A DNA stretch of 64,000 bases, from NCBI RefSeq assembly GCF_003086295.3, contig NC_092047.1, positions 117,282,449 through 117,346,448 of the forward strand, written 5' to 3'. Position numbers and translations under genes: made by a program. The notes beneath the pieces were generated by a model. That model made no database searches, had not been told where the DNA came from, and saw only the letters and a program-made list of their open reading frames with translations. The DNA is from Arachis hypogaea. Lineage: Eukaryota > Streptophyta > Magnoliopsida > Fabales > Fabaceae. This document shows, piece after piece, positions 24,683 through 34,205 of the stretch (position 1 is the first letter of the stretch; each line of letters opens with the position of its first letter).

Positions 24683-26558
24683 ATGGCCTCCGTAGATGTT
24701 CTTTCTCAGTGGGTTGATGTCACGGTCCTAGGGGAGGAACCCTCGGTCGATACTGAGTTTATTACCCATCTTCATACTCACCACAGAATTTGTGCTTCTG
24801 AGGAAGATGAGCCGAAGTATGAATTGGTAGTTCCGGGTCTAGAAGACCAGGTTTGCTTTGGGAGGGCCAATGAGGCGGCCCCTCATTTTTTCTTTATGTA
24901 TGAGTGTATGATCACCCGTTTGGGTGTTTTTCTTCCTTTTTCAGACTTTGAGATGTCTGTTTTGCATCACTGTCGGGTTGCCCCTACTCAGCTCCACCCC
25001 AATTCTTGGGATTTTTTGAAAATTTATCAATTTATCAGCCAAGCTTTGGAATTCTCGACCTCTTTGAAGATTTTTTTCTATCTTTTTCATATGACCAAAC
25101 CCTTTAGTGGGCTAAACAATAAGCAACAGTGGGTATCTTTCCGAGCCATACAGGGTCGGAGAGTTTTCACCCTTTTTGACGAATCCTTCCATGACTTTAA
25201 AAATTATTTTTTCAAAGTTCAAGCTGTAGAGGGTCACCACCCCTTTTTTCTGGACGAGAGTTCTTCCCCCCGCTTTCCCTTGTAATGGTTGGAGGCCTCC
25301 CCCTGTGAGAAGTATGGTCTGGATGACCTAGACGAAGTGGAGGCGGCCGTTGTGGGGTTCCTCTGAAAAGTGTGGGGGAGGGCCCCATATCTGGACACTA
25401 AGAAATTCCTCCAGGGGTCTCCGACTTTTATCCAGGCGCAACTAGGTAGCTTTTGTTTTTCTAGTTTACTACCGACTTGCGTTTTATTGTACCGACTTGT
25501 TTGACTTTTTGTTACTTTTTGTAGAGATGGCGAAGAAGAATGCTCAGGAGTCTTACCAGAGGGTCCAGGAGGCCAAAGCAAGGTCTCGCGCCAGGACTGG
25601 TGGCGCCAAGGTGGTTATCTCTCCTCCTCCTCCTCCTCTTCCTCGGTATGTTGGGACTCCCTCCCAGCCTATTGTGATTTCTTCTTCTGCTTCCTCTCAG
25701 CCGCCCCCCTATGCCCGACCTTCTCCTGAGCCAGAGAAGAAGAAGCGCAAGACCTTAGAGTCTGGCTCTTCTGGTGAGGTTAAGGCGGATGCTCTTGCAT
25801 TCGTCCGAAAGAACATCTACCCCCATGCTCGTATAAGCATGGATGATGTTTCTGTTCGTCACCACCTTACCACTCTGGTTGAGGAGAGTCTCAAGGCGGC
25901 AGGGGTTTGTGGCAAACTCTTGGATATTTTTGAGAAGGCTCCTCTCAACTCTTTAGGAATGACCTCAAGGGTCGAGGAGCTGGAAGGAAGGCTTCGTATG
26001 TATCAAGAGCATGAGGGGGAGTTGAAGGAGGAAGTCGCCAAGCTGAAGGAGGAGAGAGATAACCTCCGGGAGAAGGAGAGGAAGTTGCAAGCCCAATGCA
26101 ACATGGAGGTGGACTTGAGGAAAACAGCGCAGGACAGCTACCAAAATTTATTTGAAGATCTCGTGGCTGTGAAGAATGATCTGCTGAATTCTCGGAAGGC
26201 ATATGCCGAGTTGGAGGACTCTATTGCTGATGGCGCCGAGGAGGCTTGGAGGATCTTTAAGAAGCAGGTCGGAGTCATTGCTCCTGACTTGGACCTTTCT
26301 CCTTTAGATCCCGACAAAGTCGTCATTGATGGTGCCATTGTGGATCCTCCTGTCCCCGTGATTGTTTCCGAGTCAGAATTGAAAACTCGGGGACAAAGGA
26401 TCATAGAGTCCCCTCCTCGCCCTAAGGACGCTCCGAGCTCTTCTACTGTTCCTTCGACTTCCTCTTTACCACCTATGGATGCCTCTCTTCCCGGTCCCAG
26501 TGGCGCTCCTCCTGACTCTGGTGGTGGTGATCCGTCTACTCCTCTTCCTAAAAAGTAA
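24683..26558 (+). pseudogene. antisense extra gene of the gypsy element (putative 'gypsy-type transposase' domain plus coiled coil), 2 coding exons, two stops
   Basis: On the strand opposite to gag-pol, exon 1 (24683-25445) and exon 2 (25525-26558) join in frame through a GT-AG intron into 599 codons. TAA at 25283-25285 and TGA at 25364-25366 interrupt exon 1. The first part (about 30-200) includes GVFLPFSDFEMSVLHHC, VAPTQLHPNSWDF and FFKVQAVEGHHPFF. From memory it fits the family catalogued as 'putative gypsy type transposon' (Transposase_28, PF04195). Exon 2 has a proline/serine-rich segment, a basic KKKRK, a charged coiled coil (about 405-465) and a proline-rich tail. Exon 2 alone could be read from ATG 25527 as 343 residues. 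Additional antisense frames between pol and the 3' LTR are known in Tat-lineage elements; their function is unknown. Confidence 0.7.
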
Positions 26559-27355
26559 TTTGTTGGCTATTTGGGGGCCCGGCCTGTGGGTCCCCTCTTT
26601 TTTAAACTCTTTATTTGTGTTGGTGATGTTTAAACAGTTTTCTTTGGGCCTTTTGAGGCCGTAAACAAAACGTTAGAAATACCCTTTTTTAATAAGGGTT
26701 TAAGTTAAAAAATAAATACCCCTTTTTTGGATAAGGGTTTAAGTTACCTTATGCGTGCATGCTTTTCTGATTGTGTTTTTTCGATTTTTCCTTGATCTTT
26801 TCTGAAAAACCTTTTCTTTGGCTTGTCCGTTTTTCTGAACCTTTTGTTTTTAAGGGCTTTAGGACAGCCTTTAAGCTTTTCTTGGGTTTTTTCGATCTCT
26901 TTTTGTTATTCCTGGTGCTCAATTGAGCTTTCATGACTTAGGCTACTTTTGTGATTCATTTTTGTTTTACTCGGTTTCCCATTTCGACTTCAAAAGTCGG
27001 AATGTCTCCGAGTTTATCATGATCAACTTCTATAACCTCTTTACGCCGACTTGTACCTCGTCGTTTTATCCTGACGACCATCTAGGTCGGTTTCATGGGA
27101 TTTTCACGTTTTGTCGAGCTTAAGTCGGCGCGTTTCGTCGAAAGAAAGAGAAATCAACAAAGGAATTTAAGAGATATAAAAAAGATCTTTATTAATCAGG
27201 GGGTACTTTATTGCTACTAAGGGTTTTTGACAGTCTATTTCCCTTAGTCCCTACTATGATGCCTCGTTAAAAACCCTTCTCCAGAAAAAACCCTTTAATT
27301 TTGGGAAAAAATTATGAAGTTGGGAAAAGAGTACATCAGGGAGTAGAGTTCGCTT
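26559..27355. other. gypsy internal spacer between pol and the antisense gene
   Basis: The two opposing coding units converge here. The sequence is T-rich, with repeated TTTAAGTTA-type and AACCCTT-type stretches, and has no coding frame of its own that I can support. It should carry the 3' untranslated parts of the antisense gene. Confidence 0.4.
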
Positions 27356-30300
27356 TTAACTGTAGTACCTTTTCATATTACAAGCATGCCACGACCTCGG
27401 TAACTCGGTGCCGTCCAGGTCGGTCACTTTATAATAGCCTTTTCCTAAGACCTCGTTGATTTTGTATGGTCCCTTCCAATTTGCAGCGAGCTTTCCTTCC
27501 CCTGATTTGTTGACTCCAATGTCGTTTCTGATCAAGACCAAGTCACTTGGGGTGAATGCTCTTCGAATGACTTTTTTGTTGTATCTTGCAGTCATCCTTT
27601 GCTTCAACGCCGCTTCTCTTATCTGGGCTTCTTCTCGGAATTCTGGGAGCAAATTGAGCTCCTCTTTGTGCCCCTGTATATTTCCGATCTCGTCATGAAG
27701 AATCACTCTTGGACTTTGCTCGTTGACCTCTATTGGGATCATGGCTTCTACGCCATAAACTAGTCGAAATGGTGTTTCTCCAGTGGCGGATTGGGGGGTC
27801 ATCCTGTAAGCCCATAGCACTTGTGGGAGCTCCTCAGCCCAAGCTCCTTTTGCATCTTGTAATCTCTTCTTTAGCCCTGCCAATATGACTTTGTTGGCTG
27901 CCTCGGCTTGTCCATTGGCTTGTGGGTGCTCCACCGAGGTGAACTGGTGTTTGATTTTCATACTGGCTACTAGGCTTCTAAAGGTAGAGTCAGTGAACTG
28001 GGTTCCATTATCTGTAGTAATGGAATGAGGTATCCCATACCTTGTGATGATATTTTTGTAGAGGAACCTCCGACTTCTTTGTGCGGTGATGGTGGCCAAT
28101 GGTTATGCTTCTATCAACTTTGTGAAATAATCTATTCCCACGATCAGGTATCTGACTTGTCCTGGCGCCTGATGAAAAGGACCTAGCAAATCCATTCCCC
28201 ATTTTGCAAAGGGCCATGGAGAAGTGATACTGATGAGCTCCTCCGGAGGAGCCACGTGGAAGTTTGCATGCATCTGACATGGTTGGCACTTTTTCACAAA
28301 TTCTGTGGCATCTTTCTGCAAGGTTGGCCAGTAGAATCCAGCTCGGATCACTTTCCTGGCTAATGACCTCACCCCGAGATGGTTTCTGCAGATCCCACTA
28401 TGTACCTCCTCTAACACCTCGGTAGTCCTTGAGGTCGGTACGCACTTTAATAATGGTGTTGATATCCCCCTTCTGTAGAGAATATTTCTCACCAAGGTGT
28501 AGTGTTGTGCTTCCCTACGGATTTTCTTAGCCTCTTTCTCCTCCTTGGGGAGGATGTCGAATTTCATGTATTCGACCAAGGTGCTCATCCATCCGAGGTT
28601 TAGTCCGACTACCTCAAGGACCTCTTGTTTGTCTTCTACTTTTACCACGGAGGGTTCTTAGAGAGTTTCTTGGATCAGGCTTCTATTATTCCCTCCTGGC
28701 TTGGAACTTGCTAATTTGGATAGGGCGTCTGCTCTGCTGTTTAGATCCCGAGTTATGTGTCTCACCTCGGTTTTTGCAAAGCGCCCAAGGAGTTCCAGGG
28801 TTTTTTCCAAGTACCTCTTCATATTTGGGTCTTTTGCCTGATATTCTCCACTTATTTGGGAGGTCACCACTTGTGAGTCGCTGTATATCATCACCTTTGT
28901 AGCACCGACTTCTTCTGCCAGCTTCAATCCTACAATCAAGGCTTCATACTCCGCCTGATTATTTGAAGCTGGGAATTCAAATTTGAGGGAAACCTCTATC
29001 TGGGTTCCTCTTTCATCTACTAATATTATGCCTGCACCGCTTCCTGTTTTGTTGGAGGATCCATCTACATAGAGTTTCCATGTAGTTGGTTTTTCCTTTT
29101 GATCTCCTGTATATTCTGCAATGAAGTCGGTGAGGCACTGGGCTTTAATTGCTATCCGAGTTTCATATCTCAAATCGAACTCGGAGAGCTCTATTGCCCA
29201 TTGAACCATTCTCCCTGCAACATCCGTCTTTTGGAGGATTTGCTTCATGGGTTGGTTCGTGTGGACTCTTATTGTGTGAGCTTGAAAGTAAGGCCGTAGC
29301 CTTCGTGATGCTACTACTAAGGAGTAGGCAAACTTCTCTAGTTTGTTGTACCTTAGCTCGGGGCCTTGCAAAACTTTGCTGATGAAATATACTGGGTGCT
29401 GGCCGACCTCGTCTTCTCTTATCAGGGCTGATGAGACAGCCTTGTCTGCTACAGATAAGTATAGGACGGGATCTTTTCCAGCTACAGGTCGGGTCAGAAT
29501 AGGAGGTTAGCTCAAGAACCTTTTGAACTCCTGGAACGCCTCCTCGCATTCAGGAGTCCATTCGAACTGACATACCTTTCTCAGTAAGGAGAATAGTGGG
29601 AGGGACTTTAATGCTGATCCTGCCAAGAATCTGGAAAGGGCTGCAAGTCGGCCATTTAGCTGCTGGACCTCTCTCAAACAAGTCGGGCTTTTCATCTCCA
29701 GGATAGCTCTACACTTATCAGGATTAGCTTCGATCCCTCTTTGTGTTAGCATAAACCCTAGGAATTTCCCTGCCTCTACCGCGAAGGCGCACTTTGCGGG
29801 ATTTAGTCTCATCCCGTGCAACCTTATGGTGTCAAAGACTTGTGAGAGGTCAGACAAGATGTCGACTTCTTTCTTGGTCTTTACCAGCATGTCGTCGACG
29901 TATACTTCCATTAGACTCCCTAGGTGAGAGGCAAACACCTTATTCATCAACCTCTGATATGTGGCCCCTGTATTTTTTAGTCCAAATGGCATGACCACGT
30001 AGCAGAAATTAGCTCTGGGTGTGATGAATGATGTCTTCTCTTGGTCTGGCTCATACATCGGGATTTGGTTATACCCCGAGTAGGCGTCCATGAATGATAA
30101 GTATTGATACCCCGAGCTGGAGTCTACTAGGGTATCAATGCTTGGCAGCGGATAAGGGTCCTTGGGACATGCCTTATTTAGGTCGGTATAGTTAACACAC
30201 ATTCTCCATTTACCATTTTGTTTTTTGACTAGCACTACATTGGCTAGCCATGTTGGGTACTTGACTTCTCTGATGAAGCCAGCTTCCAGGAGTGCCTGTA

Positions 30301-30604
30301 TTTGCTCTTCTACTACTAGGGCTCGCTCTGGGCCGAGCTTGCGTCTTCTTTGTTGTACAGGTCGGGATCCCGGGTAGACCGAGAGCTTATGGGACATGAG
30401 CTCGGGGTCTATCCCAGGCATGTCGGAGGCCTTCCAGGCGAAGAGATCGGAGTTATCTCGTAGGAGCTTAGTCAACCCTTGTTTTAGGGTTTCCCCTAGG
30501 TTGGCTCCTATGTGAGTATTTTTTTTCTTCTTCCTCGCCGACCTGTATTTCTTCGGTTTTTCCTCCCGGCTGTGGTCGCAGCTCTTCTCTAGCCCTTGCA
30601 CCAC
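27356..30604 (-). pseudogene. gypsy pol: RT, RNase H, integrase, with three premature stops
   Basis: One minus-strand frame runs from 30604 to the natural stop at 27356-27358. Premature stops lie at 29507-29509 (TAA), 28658-28660 (TAA) and 28103-28105 (TAA). RT carries PSIDTLVDSSSGYQYLSFMD and the catalytic YVDD (YVDDMLVKTK, about 29895). RNase H carries LYVDGSSNKTGSGAGI (about 29060). Integrase has the HHCC part (HSGICRNHLG ... CQPCQMHA) and the DDE part with TTDNGTQFTD and EHPQANGQAEA. The last residues are MKRYYS. The three breaks leave no full Pol, although each piece is otherwise well preserved, as expected of a recent copy. Confidence 0.9.
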
Positions 30605-32573
30605 CGAGCTCTATTGTGTGAATTTCTCTGCCTTTTCCTCTCAGGTTTAGGCTTTCATTGTAGCATTTCCTTGCCAACTTTTGATCTCCCCTTACCGTTG
30701 CTATCCCCGCTGAGGTCGGGAATTTCATGCAAAGGTAGGGTGTGGATACCACTGCTCCGAGTCGATTAAGGGTAGCTCTGCCGATTAAAGCATTATATGC
30801 TGACCCCACATCGATGACTATGAAGTCTATACTCAGAGTCTTTGATTTTTTCCCCTTTCCAAAAGTGGTGTGGAGGGGCAAAAATCCCAGTGGTTTTATT
30901 GGCGTGTCACCTAATCCATACAAGGTGTCGGGGTAGGCTCTTAATTCTTTCTCATCCAACCCTAGTTTGTCAAAAGCGGGCTTAAAAAGGATGTCCGCTG
31001 AGCTTCCTTGGTCTACTAGGGTTCTGTGGAGGTGGGCATTTGCCAGGATCATAGTTATTACCACCGGATCATCGTGTCCAGGAATTATTCCTTGCCCATC
31101 CTCTTTTGTGAATGAAATGGTAGGGAGGTCGGATGACTCTTCCTCGACCTGGTAGACTCTCTTGAGGTGTCTTTTGCGAGAGGATTTGGTGAGTCCCCCT
31201 CCCGCGAATCCCCCTGAGATCATATAGATATGTCTCTCCGGAGTCTGCGGTGGTGGGTCTCTTCTGTCCATATCATCTCGCTTTCTCTTTCCTTGACTGT
31301 CCGACCTTTCTATGAGATATCTGTCAAGCCGACCTTCTCTAGCCAGCTTTTCTATCACGTTTTTAAGGTCGTAGTAGTCGTTTGTGGAGTGACCATATAT
31401 TTTATGGTACTCACAGTAGTCGCTGCGACTCCCCCCTTTTTTATTTTTAATGGGTCTGGGGGGTGGCAGCCTTTCAGTGTTACAAATCTCTCTGTATACA
31501 TCTACTATGGAAACTTTCAGAGGAGTATAAGAGTGATATTTTCTTGGTCTATCGAGACCGAGTTCTTCCTTTTTCTTGGTTTCCCTCTCCCTCTCTTTTG
31601 TTGAGGGAGGGTACCCAGGTCGCCAACTCAGGTCTCTCAGTTTAGCATTTTCCTCCATGTTGATGTACTTTTCAGCTCTTTCCTGTACATCACTTAGAGA
31701 GATGGGGTGTCTTTTAGATATGGATTGTGAGAAGGGACCTTCTCTAAGCCCATTGACTAACCCCATTATGACTGCCTCTGTGGGCAGGTCTTGAATCTCT
31801 AAACATGCTTTGTTGAACCTTTCCATATAGGCTCGTAAGGACTCTCCGACCTCCTGTTTTATTCCCAGGAGGCTCGGCGCATGTTTCACTTTGTCTTTCT
31901 GGATGGAGAACCTCATCAAAAACTTCCTTGAGAGGTCTTCAAAACTGGTGACCGACCTCGGAGGGAGGCTGTCGAACCACTTCATTGCTGCTTTCGATAG
32001 AGTGGTCGGGAAAGCTTTGCATCGCGTAGCGTCGGAAGCATCGGCTAGGTACATCCGACTTTTGAAGTTGCTTAAGTGATGCTTCGGATCCGAGGTTCCA
32101 TCGTAGAGGTCCATATCGGGGCTTTTGAAGTTCCTCGGAACTTTTGCCCTCATTATGTCCTCACTGAAAGGATCCTCCCCTCCTAGGGGCGGTTCTTCTC
32201 GCTCGTCACGGGAGTTCCGACATTTGAGGGAGGATTCTAACTTTAAGAGTTTTCTTTCTAACTCTTTTCGTCGCTCCATCTCCTCTTTTAGGTTCTTTTC
32301 AGTTTCCTTTTGTCGCTCCCGTTCCTGTTCTAACTGTTCGAGGCGACTGTGGACTAATCCCATGAGCTCAGTTGAATGGGATGGTCCCTCTTTCTCTGAT
32401 TCGCGCCCTTCTGAAGAATTCACCTTCGGATTTTTTATTCCGGAGGTACCCTCCCTGTGTTGGTCATTGGCTTCCTGGTGAAGGGTCAAGTCTGCATCAT
32501 TGTTTCCGGTGTCTAGATTCTCTTGTTCAGAATCTGACTCCACATGACCCTCTTTAGGAGATCTATCCGCCAT
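30468..32573 (-). CDS. gypsy Gag-protease open frame (701 residues)
   Basis: A long intact minus-strand frame from ATG 32571-32573 (the frame is open back to the primer site). The charged N-terminal region contains a coiled coil (about 90-130). The Gag core follows (FKSPDMDLYDGTSDPKHHLS, then KAAMKWFDSLPPRSVTSFED). Next is a zinc-knuckle-like stretch SDYCEYHKIYGHSTNDYYDL, in which the final metal ligand, normally Cys, is Tyr. A retropepsin-type active site TLVDQGSSADILF lies in the last third. The frame ends in a different phase from pol, with the two overlapping at 30468-30604 around a run of eight A (T on the plus strand, 30519-30526). Confidence 0.85.
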   Translation of the reverse strand: MADRSPKEGHVESDSEQENLDTGNNDADLTLHQEANDQHREGTSGIKNPKVNSSEGRESEKEGPSHSTELMGLVHSRLEQLEQERERQKETEKNLKEEMERRKELERKLLKLESSLKCRNSRDEREEPPLGGEDPFSEDIMRAKVPRNFKSPDMDLYDGTSDPKHHLSNFKSRMYLADASDATRCKAFPTTLSKAAMKWFDSLPPRSVTSFEDLSRKFLMRFSIQKDKVKHAPSLLGIKQEVGESLRAYMERFNKACLEIQDLPTEAVIMGLVNGLREGPFSQSISKRHPISLSDVQERAEKYINMEENAKLRDLSWRPGYPPSTKERERETKKKEELGLDRPRKYHSYTPLKVSIVDVYREICNTERLPPPRPIKNKKGGSRSDYCEYHKIYGHSTNDYYDLKNVIEKLAREGRLDRYLIERSDSQGKRKRDDMDRRDPPPQTPERHIYMISGGFAGGGLTKSSRKRHLKRVYQVEEESSDLPTISFTKEDGQGIIPGHDDPVVITMILANAHLHRTLVDQGSSADILFKPAFDKLGLDEKELRAYPDTLYGLGDTPIKPLGFLPLHTTFGKGKKSKTLSIDFIVIDVGSAYNALIGRATLNRLGAVVSTPYLCMKFPTSAGIATVRGDQKLARKCYNESLNLRGKGREIHTIELGGARAREELRPQPGGKTEEIQVGEEEEKKYSHRSQPRGNPKTRVD

Positions 32574-32593
32574 CACTGGTTGATCTCTCGGGT

Positions 32594-32611
32594 TCCCCGG
32601 CAACGGCGCCA
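32594..32611 (-). other. tRNA-Asp-type primer-binding site
   Basis: The minus strand reads TGGCGCCGTTGCCGGGGA one base after the 5' LTR edge. This is the 18-base complement of the 3' end of plant tRNA-Asp and is widely used by plant gypsy elements. Confidence 0.85.
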
Positions 32612-32612
32612 A

Positions 32613-33145
32613 TGTTACGATGGGTAACCGGAGATTAATGGGCTGGATGGCGTTGGTTGGCCCAAACGTATGAAGGAGGAGGCTTTCAAGTGGATTTGCA
32701 ACTCGGTGCCCTCCGTCCGACTTGTGCGTGTGAAAGGATGGGGGGTGGTACCTGCAAAGACACTCCGATGCCTAAGTCAGCAAGGGTGTGAGCAGGTCTA
32801 GAGAGTATTGGGACTTAGAGATACCTGAGAAGTGTCAGTGTATTTATAGTGGTGAACCAATAACCACCGTTTGAGTAGTGCCACTTTTTTAGGGTGTTAA
32901 CTGTCCCTTTATCTTAGGGAAGTTAAGATATGGCTTGTGGAAGTGGTTAGAGAGATTCTAGGGGCAGTTACTCATTCAAATGAGTGCTTATCTGCCAGTT
33001 AACCCTCGTTCCCGACTTCTTTAGATCAAGTCGTGGCGAGTACCGACTTCCTAAGACGAAGATTGGTACTGGGTGAGGCCCAACCCTTTGGATTAGGCCT
33101 TTTCGCTTGGTTCTGGGCCTTTATTATTGGGTCAGGGTATGAACA
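32613..33145 (-). repeat. 5' LTR of the gypsy element
   Basis: 533 bp with the same edges as the 3' LTR. The sense promoter TATA (TATAAATA on the minus strand) is at 32841-32848. Eight substitutions separate it from the other LTR and there are no indels. Confidence 0.95.
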
Positions 33146-33150
33146 GTTGT

Positions 33151-34205
33151 ATTCAATCGTATTTTTATAAAAAATAAAACATTTTTTTGAATACATTTAG
33201 ATACACTTAAATATTATCACGTATTAGTGTATCTAGCTTTATTCTTAACATGTATTCTTAAAATTTATTTAGAAATATATTATTATTTATTAAAATAAAA
33301 AATATTGTAAATACTTTATATAATTGAAAAAAGACATTAATTTAATTATTTTATATTTTAATATTAAAAAAATCAAAATATTATTATAATTTATCTAAAA
33401 AAATATTTTATATTTTATATATTAAAAATATTATTTGTACATTAAAATCAGTTACTAAAATCAACCTCTAATATACTTATGTATAAATACAAGTATAATT
33501 TAATTTATTTTTAATGTGTTATTTGTATTTTAATATATATTTTATATTAGTGGTTAATTTTAATAATTTTAATATATATATATATATAACATAATTATTT
33601 ATATATACGTCATGTTTCCATATTTTATTTATTAAATTTTAAAATTAATGTGTTCTAGTGTGTTCAGTATCCGTGTCATGCACCATGGCACATGAGGTAT
33701 AGCCAAGGTAGAGAAAATCGAGATTTTACGTGAAATCGAAAAAGTAAATAAAAAACGTAAAACGTAAAATCTTAACAAGATTTAAATCGTAAAATCGTCA
33801 GACTTAGTACAAATTTCGTAAAATCGATAAACTCATTTAAAATCGTAATATCGAAAGATTTTAAGAGTTAAATCGAGATTCTAGCTATTATGGGTATAGC
33901 ACAAATGGTAGATTTGTAATTTGATGCCCTTCTTACAGTTGCATTCGAATTTGAAATATGGGGTTTTTTGGACAGGGACTCGGGCCAACAGCGTAACCCA
34001 GGTCCAGTCTCTTCAAAACAAATAGAAGCACAAACTTTTCTGGGCCTTTAACAAGAAAAGTCAAAAGAAGGCAATTTCGAGGAAATGTGACTGAACGCTT
34101 TGAAATTGGCAGTTTCAGTTGGCGTCGGTTATTGCCCAGTTTCCTTTTTAATAACACGCTCTTTCTTAGTTTCTTACCTATCACACTCACTCACACTCAA
34201 TTGCG
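33151..34205. other. intergenic; AT-rich, with an AATCG-rich low-order repeat
   Basis: Very AT-rich to about 33650, including a (TA)n run near 33577-33588. At 33711-33885 the motif AAATCG / CGTAAAATC recurs about eight times in irregular spacing. The last 200 bases are the leader and promoter region of the L-galactose dehydrogenase gene; no clear TATA box is seen. Confidence 0.45.

Larger units (their letters stand above)
23607..33145 (-). mobile_element. complete, young Ty3/gypsy (Tat-like) LTR retrotransposon with antisense gene
   Basis: Two 533-bp LTRs flank the element, and GTTGT occurs at 23602-23606 and 33146-33150 as a perfect 5-bp target duplication. Read on the minus strand the order is 5' LTR, tRNA-Asp-type primer site, gag-protease, RT, RNase H, integrase, then a 3.2-kb tail holding a gene on the opposite strand, then the 3' LTR. 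Integrase after RNase H identifies Ty3/gypsy. The Gag type and the extra antisense frame before the 3' LTR point to the Tat lineage. The LTRs differ at 8 of 533 sites (1.5%), seven of them transitions. At commonly used plant rates (about 0.8-1.3e-8 per site per year) that is well under 1 to about 1 million years. Confidence 0.95.

Noticed and set aside
25945..26404. Minus-strand open frames of 85 and 88 residues
   Set aside because: They are shadows of exon 2 of the antisense gene and show no gag-pol or other family motif.
29163..29549. 128-residue minus-strand frame
   Set aside because: It is an alternative frame over the RT/RNase H junction of the gypsy pol; the pol frame itself carries the conserved motifs, with one stop at 29507-29509.
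31230..31794. Plus-strand open frames opposite gag
   Set aside because: They mirror the intact Gag frame on the minus strand and have no family resemblance.
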